This document shows, piece by piece, positions 1-9,090 of a stretch of 64,000 nt of DNA. The stretch comes from Chloroflexota bacterium (lineage in GTDB: Bacteria; Chloroflexota; Anaerolineae; B4-G1). The translations under genes and the position numbers were made by a program. Where the stretch lies: assembly GCA_024232355.1 (NCBI GenBank), contig JAAEPW010000261.1, positions 33,919 through 97,918 on the forward strand, in the 5' to 3' direction. The notes under the pieces were generated by a model that was not told the origin of the DNA, did not search any database, and saw only the letters and a list, made by a program, of their open reading frames with translations. Every line of letters begins with the position of its first letter. Positions within the stretch are counted from its first letter, which is position 1.

Positions 1-1615
1 CTCTGGGGTCGAGCTATGCGAGGCGTGCTACCTTGATGTGTCCAGCAAGACGGATGTAACCTATGCTCACCTTGATTGTGACAGCGCTCCCGCTATCGCC
101 GCGCGTCTAAATGTGCAACCTGGGGAGCAAATCACGGCGGACAAGCTCATTGCACTGGTCACCAGCCGTGATGCGGCCGATGTATGTCAAGTTGCCTTAT
201 CCAGGTTGGAGGGGGGAGTCAGTTGCGGCTACGATGACCTGCGGGTGTCCAACGACGCGGCCTGGGAGTCAGAGTGGGAGACCAGTAACGTTACCATTGA
301 GGGCGACGACGAGGCTGACTTGGCATTGCGTTATAGCCTTTTCCAGCTCCTCATTGCCGCGCCACGCCACGACGACCGGGTGAGCATCCCTGCCAAGACG
401 TTGAGTGGATTTGGCTATCGGGGACACGTCTTTTGGGATACTGAGATATTCATTGTACCCTTTTTCACACATACAAGGCCAGAGATCGCCCGTAACTTGC
501 TGATGTACCGCTACCACACGCTGCCCGGCGCGCGACGAAAGGCGCGGGAGAGTGGTTACGAGGGCGCGATGTTTGCCTGGGAAAGCGCAGACAGTGGCGA
601 CGAGACAACACCGCGCCTCGTGCCTGGCCCCAATGGTGAGATCGTCCGCATTTGGTGCGGCGACATTGAGCATCACATCACCGCCGATGTAGCCTATGCC
701 GTGGTCCAATACTGGCGGGTCACCGGCGATGATGACTTTATGCGCGACTATGGAGCCGAGATCGTGCTCGACACCGCCCGCTTTTGGGCCTCGCGCGTCG
801 AGTGGAATGCTGCTCATGAACGGTACGAGATCAACAATGTCATCGGCCCTGACGAGTATCACGACCACGTAAACAACAACATTTTCACCAACCTGATGGC
901 GCGGTGGAACTTGGATGTCGCGCTGGAGGTGCTGGCATGGTTACGGCAAGCATATCCAGAAAAGGCGTCGGAACTGCAAGTGCTCTTAGAGTTGACACAA
1001 GAACAGCACTGGACTGACGTCATCGAACATTTACATGTTCTTCACGACCCCGAAACGGATTTGATGGAGCAGTTCGAGGGGTTTTTTAATCTGAACGACG
1101 TCGATTTGGCCGACTATGAACCACGCAGTATTTCTATGCAGGCATTGTTGGGCGTTGAACAAGCCCAACAGTATCAGATCCTCAAACAGCCTGACGTGTT
1201 GATGTTGCTTTATCTGTTGCAAGACAAGTATGACCAAGAAACCTTGCAAGTCAATTGGAATTATTATACACCCCGCACCGACCTGACTTTTGGTTCGTCG
1301 TTGGGACCGGCGATTCAGGCTTTGCTAGCTGCCTGGTTGGGGGAACCAGAAACCGCTTACGAGCATTTTATCCACGCCGCGCGGACGGATCTCCAAGACG
1401 TGCGGGGCAACGCCGCAGATGGTATCCACGCCGCGACGGCTGGCGGGCTATGGCAGGCGGTGGTCTTTGGCTTTGCTGGGCTGCGGTTGGATGAAGAGGG
1501 ATACACCATCGCCCCCCATCTGCCACCTCACTGGAAGCGGCTCTCCTTTTCGTTTTTCCATCGGGGGGAGAGCGTTCATTTGGTACTGCCCCATCATAGT
1601 TCTAATGAGCTTTGA
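1..1615 (+). CDS. GH65 disaccharide phosphorylase, 3' part (kojibiose/maltose phosphorylase-like)
   Basis: The reading frame is open to the window edge, so the gene starts upstream; the GTG at 38 is internal. Seen: the GH65 core, with a GHVFWDTEIF segment, a catalytic-loop GPDEYH motif followed by VNNNIFTN (the Glu is the expected general acid of the family), and a C-terminal beta domain after the helical barrel. GH65 phosphorylases are cytoplasmic enzymes that split alpha-linked glucose disaccharides with phosphate to give beta-glucose 1-phosphate. The product fits the neighbouring alpha-glucoside importer, which converges on it. Which linkage is cut (alpha-1,2, alpha-1,4 or alpha-1,1) cannot be read from this fragment. 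Confidence 0.93.
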   Translation, partial: SGVELCEACYLDVSSKTDVTYAHLDCDSAPAIAARLNVQPGEQITADKLIALVTSRDAADVCQVALSRLEGGVSCGYDDLRVSNDAAWESEWETSNVTIEGDDEADLALRYSLFQLLIAAPRHDDRVSIPAKTLSGFGYRGHVFWDTEIFIVPFFTHTRPEIARNLLMYRYHTLPGARRKARESGYEGAMFAWESADSGDETTPRLVPGPNGEIVRIWCGDIEHHITADVAYAVVQYWRVTGDDDFMRDYGAEIVLDTARFWASRVEWNAAHERYEINNVIGPDEYHDHVNNNIFTNLMARWNLDVALEVLAWLRQAYPEKASELQVLLELTQEQHWTDVIEHLHVLHDPETDLMEQFEGFFNLNDVDLADYEPRSISMQALLGVEQAQQYQILKQPDVLMLLYLLQDKYDQETLQVNWNYYTPRTDLTFGSSLGPAIQALLAAWLGEPETAYEHFIHAARTDLQDVRGNAADGIHAATAGGLWQAVVFGFAGLRLDEEGYTIAPHLPPHWKRLSFSFFHRGESVHLVLPHHSSNEL

Positions 1616-1696
1616 AAGTCTCCAGGGATGTCGTATTAGAATGACGTTGTCGGTGCGACACGGCGATGACGGTCTGACTGAACCCAATAAAATAGT

Positions 1697-1731
1697 AAGG
1701 GGCCATCTGCTGGCCCCCTACCTTCGTTTTT
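1697..1731. terminator. Hairpin between convergent genes
   Basis: GGGGCCA (1699-1705) and TGGCCCC (1711-1717) form a perfect 7-bp stem with a 5-nt loop. T-rich sequence follows on the plus strand. It lies 80 bp after the GH65 stop and before the end of the convergent ABC gene, so it may terminate plus-strand transcription. Confidence 0.6.
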
Positions 1732-1754
1732 CTTATGATATGGAAAGTATAAAT

Positions 1755-1847
1755 GTAGCCGCGGTTTCCGTCGCAACAAGTTGCGCATGCGCGCTCACGG
1801 ACTGCGTGCAACCTCCGGTTGTCATAGTGCGCGGAGAGCGCGGCTAC
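1755..1847. repeat. Foldback intergenic element, GTAG...CTAC ends
   Basis: GTAGCCGCG (1755-1763) is matched by its reverse complement CGCGGCTAC (1839-1847). Nested inside are a GCAAC-AA-GTTGC hairpin (1773-1784) and a GCGCATGCGC palindrome. It belongs with the other short foldback elements of this window, which share terminal GTAG/CTAC. Confidence 0.55.
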
Positions 1848-1875
1848 GGCTGTGAAGCTTTCTTGTACCTGGCTC

Positions 1876-2976
1876 CTAGCGGATCGCTAACTCTGTTTGC
1901 TTGTCAAAGATGTGTAGGCGATCCATATTAAAGGCTATGCCTACAGTATTGCCCATCCGTGCCTTTGTGCGTGAGTCAAAGATACCCACAAACGGGATGC
2001 TCTCTGACTGTAGATGGACAACCACTTCTCGGCCAAGCATCTCGGTCGCGTCCACCCTGGCCTCCACTAGCGACTTGTTGATGCCATGCGGGCAGTAGTC
2101 GGCGTCGTGAGTATCCTCAGGACGGATACCCAGGATGACATCCTTGCCCAGGTGCTGACGGCAGATTTGCACTTTACTCTCGGGAACATCCAGGCTAAAG
2201 TCCTTGCAATCCACGGCCACCTTGCCGTCCCGCTCCACTAGCTTTACGTTAATGAAATTCATGGCGGGGCTGCCGATGAAACCAGCGACAAAGAGGTTGT
2301 CCGGGTATTCGTAGAGATTCTGTGGCGTGTCGATCTGCTGCTTGACGCCGTCCTTCAACACCAGGATGCGGGTGCCCATCGTCATCGCCTCAACCTGGTC
2401 GTGGGTCACGTAGATAAAGGTCGTCTCTAGCCGATGATAGAGCTTGCTGATCTCGGCGCGGGCCTGCACACGCAGTTTGGCGTCCAGATTAGAGAGAGGC
2501 TCGTCCATCAGGAAGACGTTCGGTTCCCGTACGATGGCGCGGCCGATCGCCACGCGCTGCCGCTGACCGCCGGAGAGTTGGCCGGGCTTGCGATCCATTA
2601 ACTGCTCGATGCCCAGGATATCGGCTGCCTCAAGTACGCGCCGGTTAATCTCACTCTTTTGCATCTTGCGCAATGTGAGGCCAAAGGCCATATTGTCGTA
2701 GCACGTCATGTGAGGATACAGCGCGTAGGACTGAAAGACCATAGCGATGTCTCGGTCTTTGGGCGGCACTTTGTTGACCACCCGGTCGCCAATATAAATC
2801 TTTCCCTCGCTGATCCCCTCTAGGCCAGCCAGCAGTCGGAGAGCGGTGGATTTGCCGCAGCCCGAAGGGCCGACGTAGACAATGAACTCTTTGTCCGCAA
2901 TGTCTATGCTAAGGTCATTGATCCCTATGACATCATCCCACCGCTTGGTTACATGCTCATACTTTATGCTTGCCAT
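1876..2976 (-). CDS. aglK: Alpha-glucoside ABC importer ATPase (MalK/AglK family)
   Basis: 366 aa, the usual length for the MalK/UgpC group. Seen: Walker A GPSGCGKST (36-44), Q-loop VFQSY, signature LSGGQ (134-138), Walker B VFLMDEP (154-160), the switch His in VTHDQ, and a C-terminal OB/TOBE regulatory domain with GIRPED. It energises import through the two permeases encoded just upstream. The start ATG follows AAAGGAG. It is the last gene of the minus-strand unit lacI-aglE-aglF-aglG-aglK, about 70 bp after aglG. The symbol rests on AglE/F/G-like neighbours; a broader sugar range is possible because such ATPases are often shared. Confidence 0.93.
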   Translation of the reverse strand: MASIKYEHVTKRWDDVIGINDLSIDIADKEFIVYVGPSGCGKSTALRLLAGLEGISEGKIYIGDRVVNKVPPKDRDIAMVFQSYALYPHMTCYDNMAFGLTLRKMQKSEINRRVLEAADILGIEQLMDRKPGQLSGGQRQRVAIGRAIVREPNVFLMDEPLSNLDAKLRVQARAEISKLYHRLETTFIYVTHDQVEAMTMGTRILVLKDGVKQQIDTPQNLYEYPDNLFVAGFIGSPAMNFINVKLVERDGKVAVDCKDFSLDVPESKVQICRQHLGKDVILGIRPEDTHDADYCPHGINKSLVEARVDATEMLGREVVVHLQSESIPFVGIFDSRTKARMGNTVGIAFNMDRLHIFDKQTELAIR

Positions 2977-3046
2977 TTGCCTGTACTCCTTTATTACTTT
3001 GATTGAGATACTGCTTTTTACCGTGAGGTATGCAATACATCGAAAC

Positions 3047-4237
3047 CTACCCCTTCACCGCACCGGCCATCATACCACGCACGAAGAATCGCTGCATAGC
3101 AAAGAAGACGATCATTGGCAAGAGCATGGAAAAGAATGCCGCTGCCGTCAGCAAATGCGGACCCGTGAAACGGCCCACCATATTGCTGATCTGCCAGGTC
3201 AGTACCGGTGTTTGGCCGCCAAGGAAAACCAGCGCCACCAGCAGATCGTTCCAGATCCATAGGAACTGAAAGATAGCCAATGATGCCAGGGCCGGGACCG
3301 ACAGCGGAAGGGCCAGCTTGTAGAACGCTGTCCAGTGGGATGCGCCGTCCAGGTAGACCGACTCGAAGAGTTCCTTGGGCAACGAGCCCAAAAAGTTGCG
3401 CATGAGGTAGATGGCGTAAGGTAGGCCGAATCCGGTGTGGAAGAGCCATACACTCAGAAAGGTGCCAGTGAGACCCAACTTGGCAAAGACGCGGTAGACG
3501 GGGATCAATGTCATTTGCAACGGGACGATCTGGAGCGCCACGAGGAGGACAAATAGCCACTGACGGCCCTTAAAGTCGAGCCAGGAGAAGGCATAAGCGG
3601 CGAACGATGCGATTATAATGGGCAGAAGGGTGGCCGGGATAGTGACCAACAAGCTGTTCAGAAAGGCCATTGCCATGCCGCGCTCACCGGTCAGCCCGGC
3701 GCCAAGGCAGGCGTCATCGTCTTCAGGGTTGCCCTCGACGCACGATTCGATATAGTTCGACCGGCCCGAGTAGCCCACCAATACGTCCACATAGTTATTG
3801 GTGGTGAAACGCGGTCGGGTGGCTGCGGTCTCTGCGCCGGAAAGTTGCCGCATATAGGTCAGGATGTCCGCCGTTTGCTGCGCGTCGGGCATCTCCTCCA
3901 CGTGAGCCTTGCCGTCTGCCAGTGGGTCGCGCAAGACGGCGGTCAAGGCAATGGAGCGGCGGAATTGCTCCACGAGCGCCGGATCGGACAGGTTCGCTTC
4001 TGCGACATCCGCACCGTTAGCGCCATGACAGGACCCACAATATTGCCCATACACGGGCTGTCCCACTGCTTTGCGCGGCGCGAAAACCATCCACCAACCG
4101 GTTTCGACCACATCTTGCTGGGGCCGAAACGAGGCGACGAGCAGACCGACGGTTGGCAGAACCCACAGCACGCACAGAAAGATCACCACAGCATAAAGGG
4201 GAAGCTTTTTCAATATAGATTCGTTTTCGTCGTTCAT
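3047..4237 (-). CDS. aglG: Alpha-glucoside ABC permease AglG-like with inserted cytochrome c domain
   Basis: 396 aa, about 100 longer than usual MalG/AglG permeases. TM1 is near residues 13-35. After GWWMVF, where relatives go directly into the TLxNY segment, there is an insert of about 85 residues (roughly 55-140). The insert has a heme c motif CGSCH (67-71), a later EEMP (Met116) that suits the second heme ligand, and a helix ending TYMRQL, all in the order of class I cytochrome c. The permease then resumes with FTTNNYVDVL, five more TM segments and the EAA loop. With the N-terminus inside, the insert faces out, as heme attachment requires. C166 and C177 may form a disulfide. The start overlaps the aglF stop (ATGA). 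The transport fold is secure; heme binding is inferred. Confidence 0.9.
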   Translation of the reverse strand: MNDENESILKKLPLYAVVIFLCVLWVLPTVGLLVASFRPQQDVVETGWWMVFAPRKAVGQPVYGQYCGSCHGANGADVAEANLSDPALVEQFRRSIALTAVLRDPLADGKAHVEEMPDAQQTADILTYMRQLSGAETAATRPRFTTNNYVDVLVGYSGRSNYIESCVEGNPEDDDACLGAGLTGERGMAMAFLNSLLVTIPATLLPIIIASFAAYAFSWLDFKGRQWLFVLLVALQIVPLQMTLIPVYRVFAKLGLTGTFLSVWLFHTGFGLPYAIYLMRNFLGSLPKELFESVYLDGASHWTAFYKLALPLSVPALASLAIFQFLWIWNDLLVALVFLGGQTPVLTWQISNMVGRFTGPHLLTAAAFFSMLLPMIVFFAMQRFFVRGMMAGAVKG

Positions 4238-5163
4238 CGCATAGCCTCCTGTTCACGGAACCGGCGAACGTTGATATAGCCAATCGGCAGCACGGCGAGA
4301 ATGAGGACAACGGCGATAGCCGAAGATAGGCCAGAGTTGAACTTGCTGAACTGTTCGATATACATGCGCGTGGCGATGACCTGGGTGCCGGGTTGCCCTT
4401 TGCCCATGACGTACACGATGTCGAATATCTTGAGTACGTTGACGGTCATCGTGGTGAGTACAACGACGATCGTTGGTGAGATAATGGGAACCAAAATCCT
4501 TCGAAAGATCGTCCACTCGTTGGCGCCATCTGTACGTGCGGCCTCCAACAATTCTTCGGGCACGCCCTTGAGCGCGGCCGATAGGATGGTCATGCAAAAG
4601 CCCGTCCACATCCACACGCCGACGATGATGAGAGCGACGTTGTTGATCCAGGGGCCGGTCGTGGTCCACGGAATGGGATCAAATCCAAGAGCGGTGACGA
4701 TACCGTTGAGCACGCCGATCTGGTTTCCCTGGCTCTGGAAATCGTACATATAGCCCCAGATGACGCCGGCCCCCACGAAGGAAATGGCCATTGGCATAAA
4801 GATCACCGCCTTGGCCAACGCCTCCTGTTTGATCCGGTCCACGAGCACAGCGATGATGAGACCGAATATGGTTGTGCCCGGCACCATAAGAACGATCCAC
4901 AGTAGGTTGTTTTTGAATGCCAGGAGCATCGTGTCGTCGGTCAGGGCGTGACGATAGTTCTCAAAGATGCCCCAACACGGTTGGTCCTCTTGGCAGGTAA
5001 CGGCGGCCGATTGCTCGCCCTCGGTATCCAGGAAACTCAGGTAGACGGTGTTCACAGTGGGATATACGACGAAGAAGAGCATGATGAGCAGAGCTGGCGC
5101 GAGGTAGAACCACGGCGCAGGCCCTGATTGTTTCATTATTTCTGGCACTTGGCTCTTTGCCAT
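4234..5163 (-). CDS. aglF: Alpha-glucoside ABC permease (MalF/AglF family)
   Basis: 309 aa with six predicted TM segments. It has an AglF-type segment VGAGVIWGYMYDF and an EAA loop (EELLEAARTDGANEWTIFRRI) that docks on the ATPase. An extracytoplasmic loop after TM1 has two Cys (TCQEDQPCW). The start is placed at MAKSQ because AAAGGAG lies 7 bases before it; an upstream in-frame ATG at 5214 falls in the hairpin region and lacks a ribosome site. It overlaps aglG by four bases, so translation is probably coupled. With AglG it forms the membrane channel for alpha-glucosides. Confidence 0.93.
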   Translation of the reverse strand: MAKSQVPEIMKQSGPAPWFYLAPALLIMLFFVVYPTVNTVYLSFLDTEGEQSAAVTCQEDQPCWGIFENYRHALTDDTMLLAFKNNLLWIVLMVPGTTIFGLIIAVLVDRIKQEALAKAVIFMPMAISFVGAGVIWGYMYDFQSQGNQIGVLNGIVTALGFDPIPWTTTGPWINNVALIIVGVWMWTGFCMTILSAALKGVPEELLEAARTDGANEWTIFRRILVPIISPTIVVVLTTMTVNVLKIFDIVYVMGKGQPGTQVIATRMYIEQFSKFNSGLSSAIAVVLILAVLPIGYINVRRFREQEAMR

Positions 5164-5190
5164 GAGCATACTCCTTTCTTTTTCGAGGTT

Positions 5191-5273
5191 ACCCTGGCAA
5201 AGGTTACGGATCAAACCTTTGCCAGGGTTCCCGTGCGAGTTTCAGGGGAGACCCAGGTTGGCCGGGGTCCCCC
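5191..5273 (-). other. Two strong hairpins between aglE and aglF
   Basis: ACCCTGGCAAAGGTT (5191-5205) pairs perfectly with AACCTTTGCCAGGGT (5214-5228): a 15-bp stem with an 8-nt loop. A second GC-rich hairpin spans about 5245-5273. No U tract follows in the minus direction. This suits mRNA 3'-end protection or partial termination, giving more binding protein than permease. Confidence 0.7.
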
Positions 5274-5304
5274 TGACTTGCTGGGTTACCACCAGAATGA
5301 AACT

Positions 5305-7740
5305 CTAGTACACTTCGTTAGCGCGAGCCTCCACCCGTGTGAGGATTTCGTCGAGGTCGCCGCCATTGAGGTACTCTACGACTGCCTGCCAGTAGTCCAC
5401 GTTCAGGCCACCGGGGAAGCGATCATCGGCGTCAAAGCTAAAGGCTGGCGACTCGTTCATCAGCGTGGCCGCCTGGCCTTGTAACGCGCTTTCATAGTCG
5501 CCCGCGGTGACGTTGTTGTTGGGCGATAGTCCCCAGCCGGAGGACGCCAGTGCCTTGCCGCCTTCCTCGCCGAACATCCACTTTATCAGTGCGACGGCAG
5601 CGGGGTTGTCGGCGTTGAACAGCGCCATCACGTCCGCGCCACCCTGCATCGGCGCGCCGTGCTCGTCGTCGATGGCCGGGAACATGAAAAAGGTATAGTC
5701 CTCACCGGCCACGAGGTCGGGGAACTGCTCGCCGATGACGCCGCCAGCGAAGGATGCCTGGCGCACCATGTAGGCTCCAGGAGGATCCTGGAAGGGCGGA
5801 TAGAGCGAGTCGAGGAAGCTGGTGTTCAGTGTGCCCTGCGCACCGCCTACCGCGAAGGCATCTTCGGCGGCACAGATATCATAGTACACCTCGAACGCTT
5901 CCTTGATGGCCGGGTCGGTCCATGCTATCTCGTGACGCGCCCACTGTTCGACAAAGTCAGCGCCCTGGGTGCGTAGCAGGATGTCCTGGATCCAGTCGGT
6001 GGACACCCAGCCGGTGGCATCGCCACTCTCGATTCCACAAGACCAGGCTACCCCGCCATCGGCCACGATCTGTTCCATCAGTCCCCTCAGCGCATCATAA
6101 GTAGCGGGGATTTCATAACCCATCGCGTCAAAGACTGGCGGGCTGTACCACACCAGCGACTTGGTGTCGGCCTTGAAGAAGGCCCCGTAGACCGTGCCCT
6201 CGACGCTGCCCAGGCTCTGCCAGGCCGGCGAGTACTGATCCAGGTCAATGATGCCGCCAACGGGCACCATATAGTCCTTGTACTGAGCCAGCAGGCCGGG
6301 GTTGGGCAGGCCAGCGATGTCGGGCGGGTTGCCACCCTCGATGCGGGTGGAGTAGACGGCCAGGTCGCGCGTGCCCTCGTACTCTAATGTGAGGTTGCAC
6401 TCATCCAGGAAGGGCTGCAGGATGCTCTTGAAAGTGCCTTCCTCGTCGGCGCTCCACACGCCGATCATTGAGACTGTGCCGCCAGAAGCGCCCATGCACG
6501 GATCCTCCTCGACGCTCACTGCCTCGCCGTAGACTTCCTTGGCGCGCTGCTCTATCCGCGTGAGGATGGTGTCCAGGTCGCCGCCATTGAGGTACTCTAC
6601 GACTGCCTGCCAGTAGTCCACGTTTAGGCCACCGGGGAAGCGATCGTCGGCGTCAAAACTAAAGGACGGGGCCTCGTTCATCAGCGTGGCCGCTTGGCCC
6701 TGGAGTGCGCTTTCGTAATCACTTGCGGTGATGTTGTTGTTGGGTGACAGTCCCCAGCCAGAGGCAGCCAGTGTCTTGCCACCTTCCTCGCCGAACATGT
6801 AGTTCATCAGTGCCGCGGCGGCAGCGTTGTCGGCGTTAAACAGCGCCATCACGTCTGCACCACCCTGCATCGGTGCGCCGATGGAGGAATCCACCTCGGG
6901 GAACATGAAAAAGGTATAGTCCTCACCGGCCACGAGGTCGGGGAACTGCTCGCCGATGACGCCGCCAGCGAAGGATGCCTGGCGTACCATGTAAGCTCCG
7001 GGCGGATCCTCGAAAGGCGGGTAGAGCGATTCGAGGAAGCTAGTGTTCAGTGTACCCTGCGCGCCGCCCACCGCGAAGGTGTCGTCGGCGCAGAATACAG
7101 AGTACGCCTCGAACGCCTCCTTGATGGCCGGGTCGGTCCACGGTATCTCGTGACGCGTCCATTGTTCGACAAAGTCAGCGCCCTGGGTCCGTAGCAGGAT
7201 GTCCTGGATCCAGTCGGTGGACACCCAGCCGGTGGCATCGCCACTCTCAATGCCACAGGAGAGCGGTGCGCCGCCGTCGGCCACGATTTGATCCATCAAG
7301 TCCACCATTTCATCCATAGTGGCCGGTATCGCATAGCCCATCGCATCAAAGACCGGCGGGCTGTACCAGACCAGCGACTTGGTGTCAGCCTTGAAGAAGG
7401 CTCCGTAGACCGTGCCCTCGACGCTACCCAGGCTCTGCCAGGCTGGTGAGTATTGGCCCAAGTCAATGACGCTGCCCAATGGCGCCATATAGTCCTTGTA
7501 CTGAGCCAGCAGACCAGGGTTGGGCAGGCCGGCGATGTCAGGCGGGTTGCCGCCCTCGATGCGGGTAGAGTAGACGGCCAAGTCGCGCGTGCCCTCGTAC
7601 TCTAGTGTGATGTTACACTTGTCCAGGAAGGGCTGTAGGATGCTCTTGAAAGTGCCTTCCTCGTCGGCGCTCCACACGCCGATCATAGAGACTGTGCCGC
7701 CCTCGCCACCCATGCAGTCGTCTTCTTCGGTCGGGGTGTC
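5305..7740 (-). repeat. 1218-bp direct repeat inside aglE
   Basis: Two tandem in-frame units, about 5305-6522 and 6523-7740. The marker GCTCCACACG occurs at 6451 and 7669, exactly 1218 bp (406 codons) apart. Similarity is high but imperfect, with many synonymous changes. This argues for an old duplication kept by selection and against a recent or assembly-made copy. Confidence 0.9.
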
Positions 7741-7869
7741 AGCAGGCGGTGCCTCAGTTGGTTCTGGCTCTTGGGTGGGAGCGGGCGTGGCCTCGGGGCC
7801 ACATGCTGTCAGGAGCATACTACCCACCACCAGTACCGATAATAGAATCCACCATACACGTTTAAACAT
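5305..7869 (-). CDS. aglE: Tandem-duplicated alpha-glucoside binding lipoprotein (AglE-like x2)
   Basis: 854 aa, twice the normal size of a family 1 solute-binding protein. Residues 1-23 are a lipoprotein signal with lipobox LTAC (Cys23), followed by a Pro/Thr/Glu linker. Two near-identical binding domains follow, each opening with GGTVSMIGVWSADEEGTFKS and containing EYEGTRDL and GNPPDIAGLPNPG, features of AglE-type proteins. The repeat period is 406 codons. The copies differ at scattered positions, e.g. YSVFCADDTF versus YYDICAAEDAF, so they have diverged. A short SVEEDPCMG linker joins them. The protein should be anchored outside the membrane and deliver alpha-glucosides to AglFG. The start follows AAGGAG. 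Confidence 0.93.
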   Translation of the reverse strand: MFKRVWWILLSVLVVGSMLLTACGPEATPAPTQEPEPTEAPPADTPTEEDDCMGGEGGTVSMIGVWSADEEGTFKSILQPFLDKCNITLEYEGTRDLAVYSTRIEGGNPPDIAGLPNPGLLAQYKDYMAPLGSVIDLGQYSPAWQSLGSVEGTVYGAFFKADTKSLVWYSPPVFDAMGYAIPATMDEMVDLMDQIVADGGAPLSCGIESGDATGWVSTDWIQDILLRTQGADFVEQWTRHEIPWTDPAIKEAFEAYSVFCADDTFAVGGAQGTLNTSFLESLYPPFEDPPGAYMVRQASFAGGVIGEQFPDLVAGEDYTFFMFPEVDSSIGAPMQGGADVMALFNADNAAAAALMNYMFGEEGGKTLAASGWGLSPNNNITASDYESALQGQAATLMNEAPSFSFDADDRFPGGLNVDYWQAVVEYLNGGDLDTILTRIEQRAKEVYGEAVSVEEDPCMGASGGTVSMIGVWSADEEGTFKSILQPFLDECNLTLEYEGTRDLAVYSTRIEGGNPPDIAGLPNPGLLAQYKDYMVPVGGIIDLDQYSPAWQSLGSVEGTVYGAFFKADTKSLVWYSPPVFDAMGYEIPATYDALRGLMEQIVADGGVAWSCGIESGDATGWVSTDWIQDILLRTQGADFVEQWARHEIAWTDPAIKEAFEVYYDICAAEDAFAVGGAQGTLNTSFLDSLYPPFQDPPGAYMVRQASFAGGVIGEQFPDLVAGEDYTFFMFPAIDDEHGAPMQGGADVMALFNADNPAAVALIKWMFGEEGGKALASSGWGLSPNNNVTAGDYESALQGQAATLMNESPAFSFDADDRFPGGLNVDYWQAVVEYLNGGDLDEILTRVEARANEVY

Positions 7870-7921
7870 TTTCTTCTCTCCTTACGTAATAGTTTTGGTT
7901 ATGACCCAAGTGAACTCATAA

Positions 7922-7937
7922 GCCTCATTGTTGAGGC
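7922..7937 (-). other. Small hairpin between lacI and aglE
   Basis: GCCTCA (7922-7927) and TGAGGC (7932-7937) form a 6-bp stem with a 4-nt loop and no U tract. It may lower read-through from lacI. A weak minus-strand promoter-like pair (TTCACT, 17 bp, TATTAC) lies between it and aglE, so aglE may also have its own start. Confidence 0.4.
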
Positions 7938-7970
7938 CCTGCGATGATGATTATGTTTATTTCTCTTAAT

Positions 7971-9029
7971 TCACCTCCTTTTTTCAGATGATGATTCACG
8001 ACCATCTGCCCCACACGATTGCCGCACGACGAGTTCGGTTTGCAAGAGTATCTCTCGTTCCTCAACCGGCTCCCCCCCAATGATTTGCATCAGCAGCGTT
8101 GCAGCCCGATAGCCGAGTTCATAAGCAGGCAGCCGCATCGTCGTTAACGGTGGGTCCACATAGTTCGCTAGTTGCACGTCGTCGAACCCGACCATCGCGA
8201 CGTCGAGCGGGACTTGTAATCCCCGCTCTTTGATCAGCACCAGTGCGCCAAAGGCCACCAAGTCGCTGGCGACGAAAACGGCGGTGGGGGGTTCGGGAAG
8301 ATCGAGTAATTGTTCCATCGCCACGCGACCGCTTTCCTCATGAAAGTTACCGTAGCGTACCGGTACTTTGTCAAGGCAAAGCTCAGCCTCTTCCATTGCT
8401 TGGCGGTATCCGACCAACCGGTCACGAGCGGCGGTGTACTCTAGCGGAGCGTTGGTGATCATTCCTATCTGCTTGTGTCCCAATTCAATCAGATGTTCCA
8501 CGGCCTGCTTTGCCGCACCTACGTTGTCTACATCCACGAAAGGAAGGTTCGAGTCAGGCAATTGCCCCAAAAGCACAACTGGAAAATTCTCAGCCTTTAA
8601 GCGTAGCAGTTCCTGGTCGTCATAGCGGGGACCGGAGAGGATGATGCCGTCAATGTGTTTTTCTCGCACCAGACCGATATAAGCCTCGGGCGACGTTACA
8701 TCTCCCACAGAATGAATCAATGCACGAAAGCCGTTTTCCTGGACAGCCTCCCCCACGCTGCGCAACACCTCGGGTAAAAAGATATCGGCAAAGATGCAGT
8801 CATGACTTTGGCAGAGAACAAAGCCAATGGTCCGAGTGCGGCCACTGACGAGGGTGCGGGCAGCTGCATCGGGGTAATAGTTCAAGCGACGTGCCACTTT
8901 GAGGATGCGTTGACGTGTTTCAGGGCTGATACGCACACCGGCGACATCGTTGAGCACAAGCGAAACGGTCGTACGAGAGACACCAGCTTCTTCAGCGATC
9001 TGACGTTGTGTGGGGCGGGATTTGGGCAT
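7971..9029 (-). CDS. LacI-family transcriptional regulator
   Basis: 352 aa, a standard LacI/GalR length. The N-terminal helix-turn-helix ([21 protein letters not shown], in two parts: residues 7-18 and 19-27) is followed by the hinge helix (PDAAARTL) and a periplasmic-binding-protein-like sensor with [21 protein letters not shown] and [12 protein letters not shown]. It most likely represses the downstream agl genes and itself in response to an imported sugar. It has a consensus promoter with a perfect 14-bp palindrome over the expected transcription start. It is 101 bp upstream of aglE on the same strand. Confidence 0.92.
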   Translation of the reverse strand: MPKSRPTQRQIAEEAGVSRTTVSLVLNDVAGVRISPETRQRILKVARRLNYYPDAAARTLVSGRTRTIGFVLCQSHDCIFADIFLPEVLRSVGEAVQENGFRALIHSVGDVTSPEAYIGLVREKHIDGIILSGPRYDDQELLRLKAENFPVVLLGQLPDSNLPFVDVDNVGAAKQAVEHLIELGHKQIGMITNAPLEYTAARDRLVGYRQAMEEAELCLDKVPVRYGNFHEESGRVAMEQLLDLPEPPTAVFVASDLVAFGALVLIKERGLQVPLDVAMVGFDDVQLANYVDPPLTTMRLPAYELGYRAATLLMQIIGGEPVEEREILLQTELVVRQSCGADGRESSSEKRR

Positions 9030-9064
9030 GGATTGGCCTTTTTCTTAAGATGAATGGATTGGAT

Positions 9065-9089
9065 GACACGTGTTAGTAACACGTGTTAC
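9065..9089. promoter_or_regulatory. LacI-type operator at the lacI transcription start
   Basis: GTAACACGTGTTAC (9076-9089) is a perfect 14-bp palindrome with central CG, the style of LacI-family operators. A second copy of the core, ACACGTGT, lies at 9066-9073. It sits just downstream of the lacI -10 box, where bound repressor would block transcription. Autoregulation is inferred. Confidence 0.75.
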
Positions 9090-9090
9090 C

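Noticed and set aside
1755..1847. CRISPR or other array at the foldback elements
   Set aside because: There is no regular repeat-spacer pattern; each site is a single inverted repeat.
5305..7869. The doubled binding protein as an assembly artefact
   Set aside because: The copies differ at many scattered positions, mostly in a coding-compatible way, so they are not one sequence counted twice.
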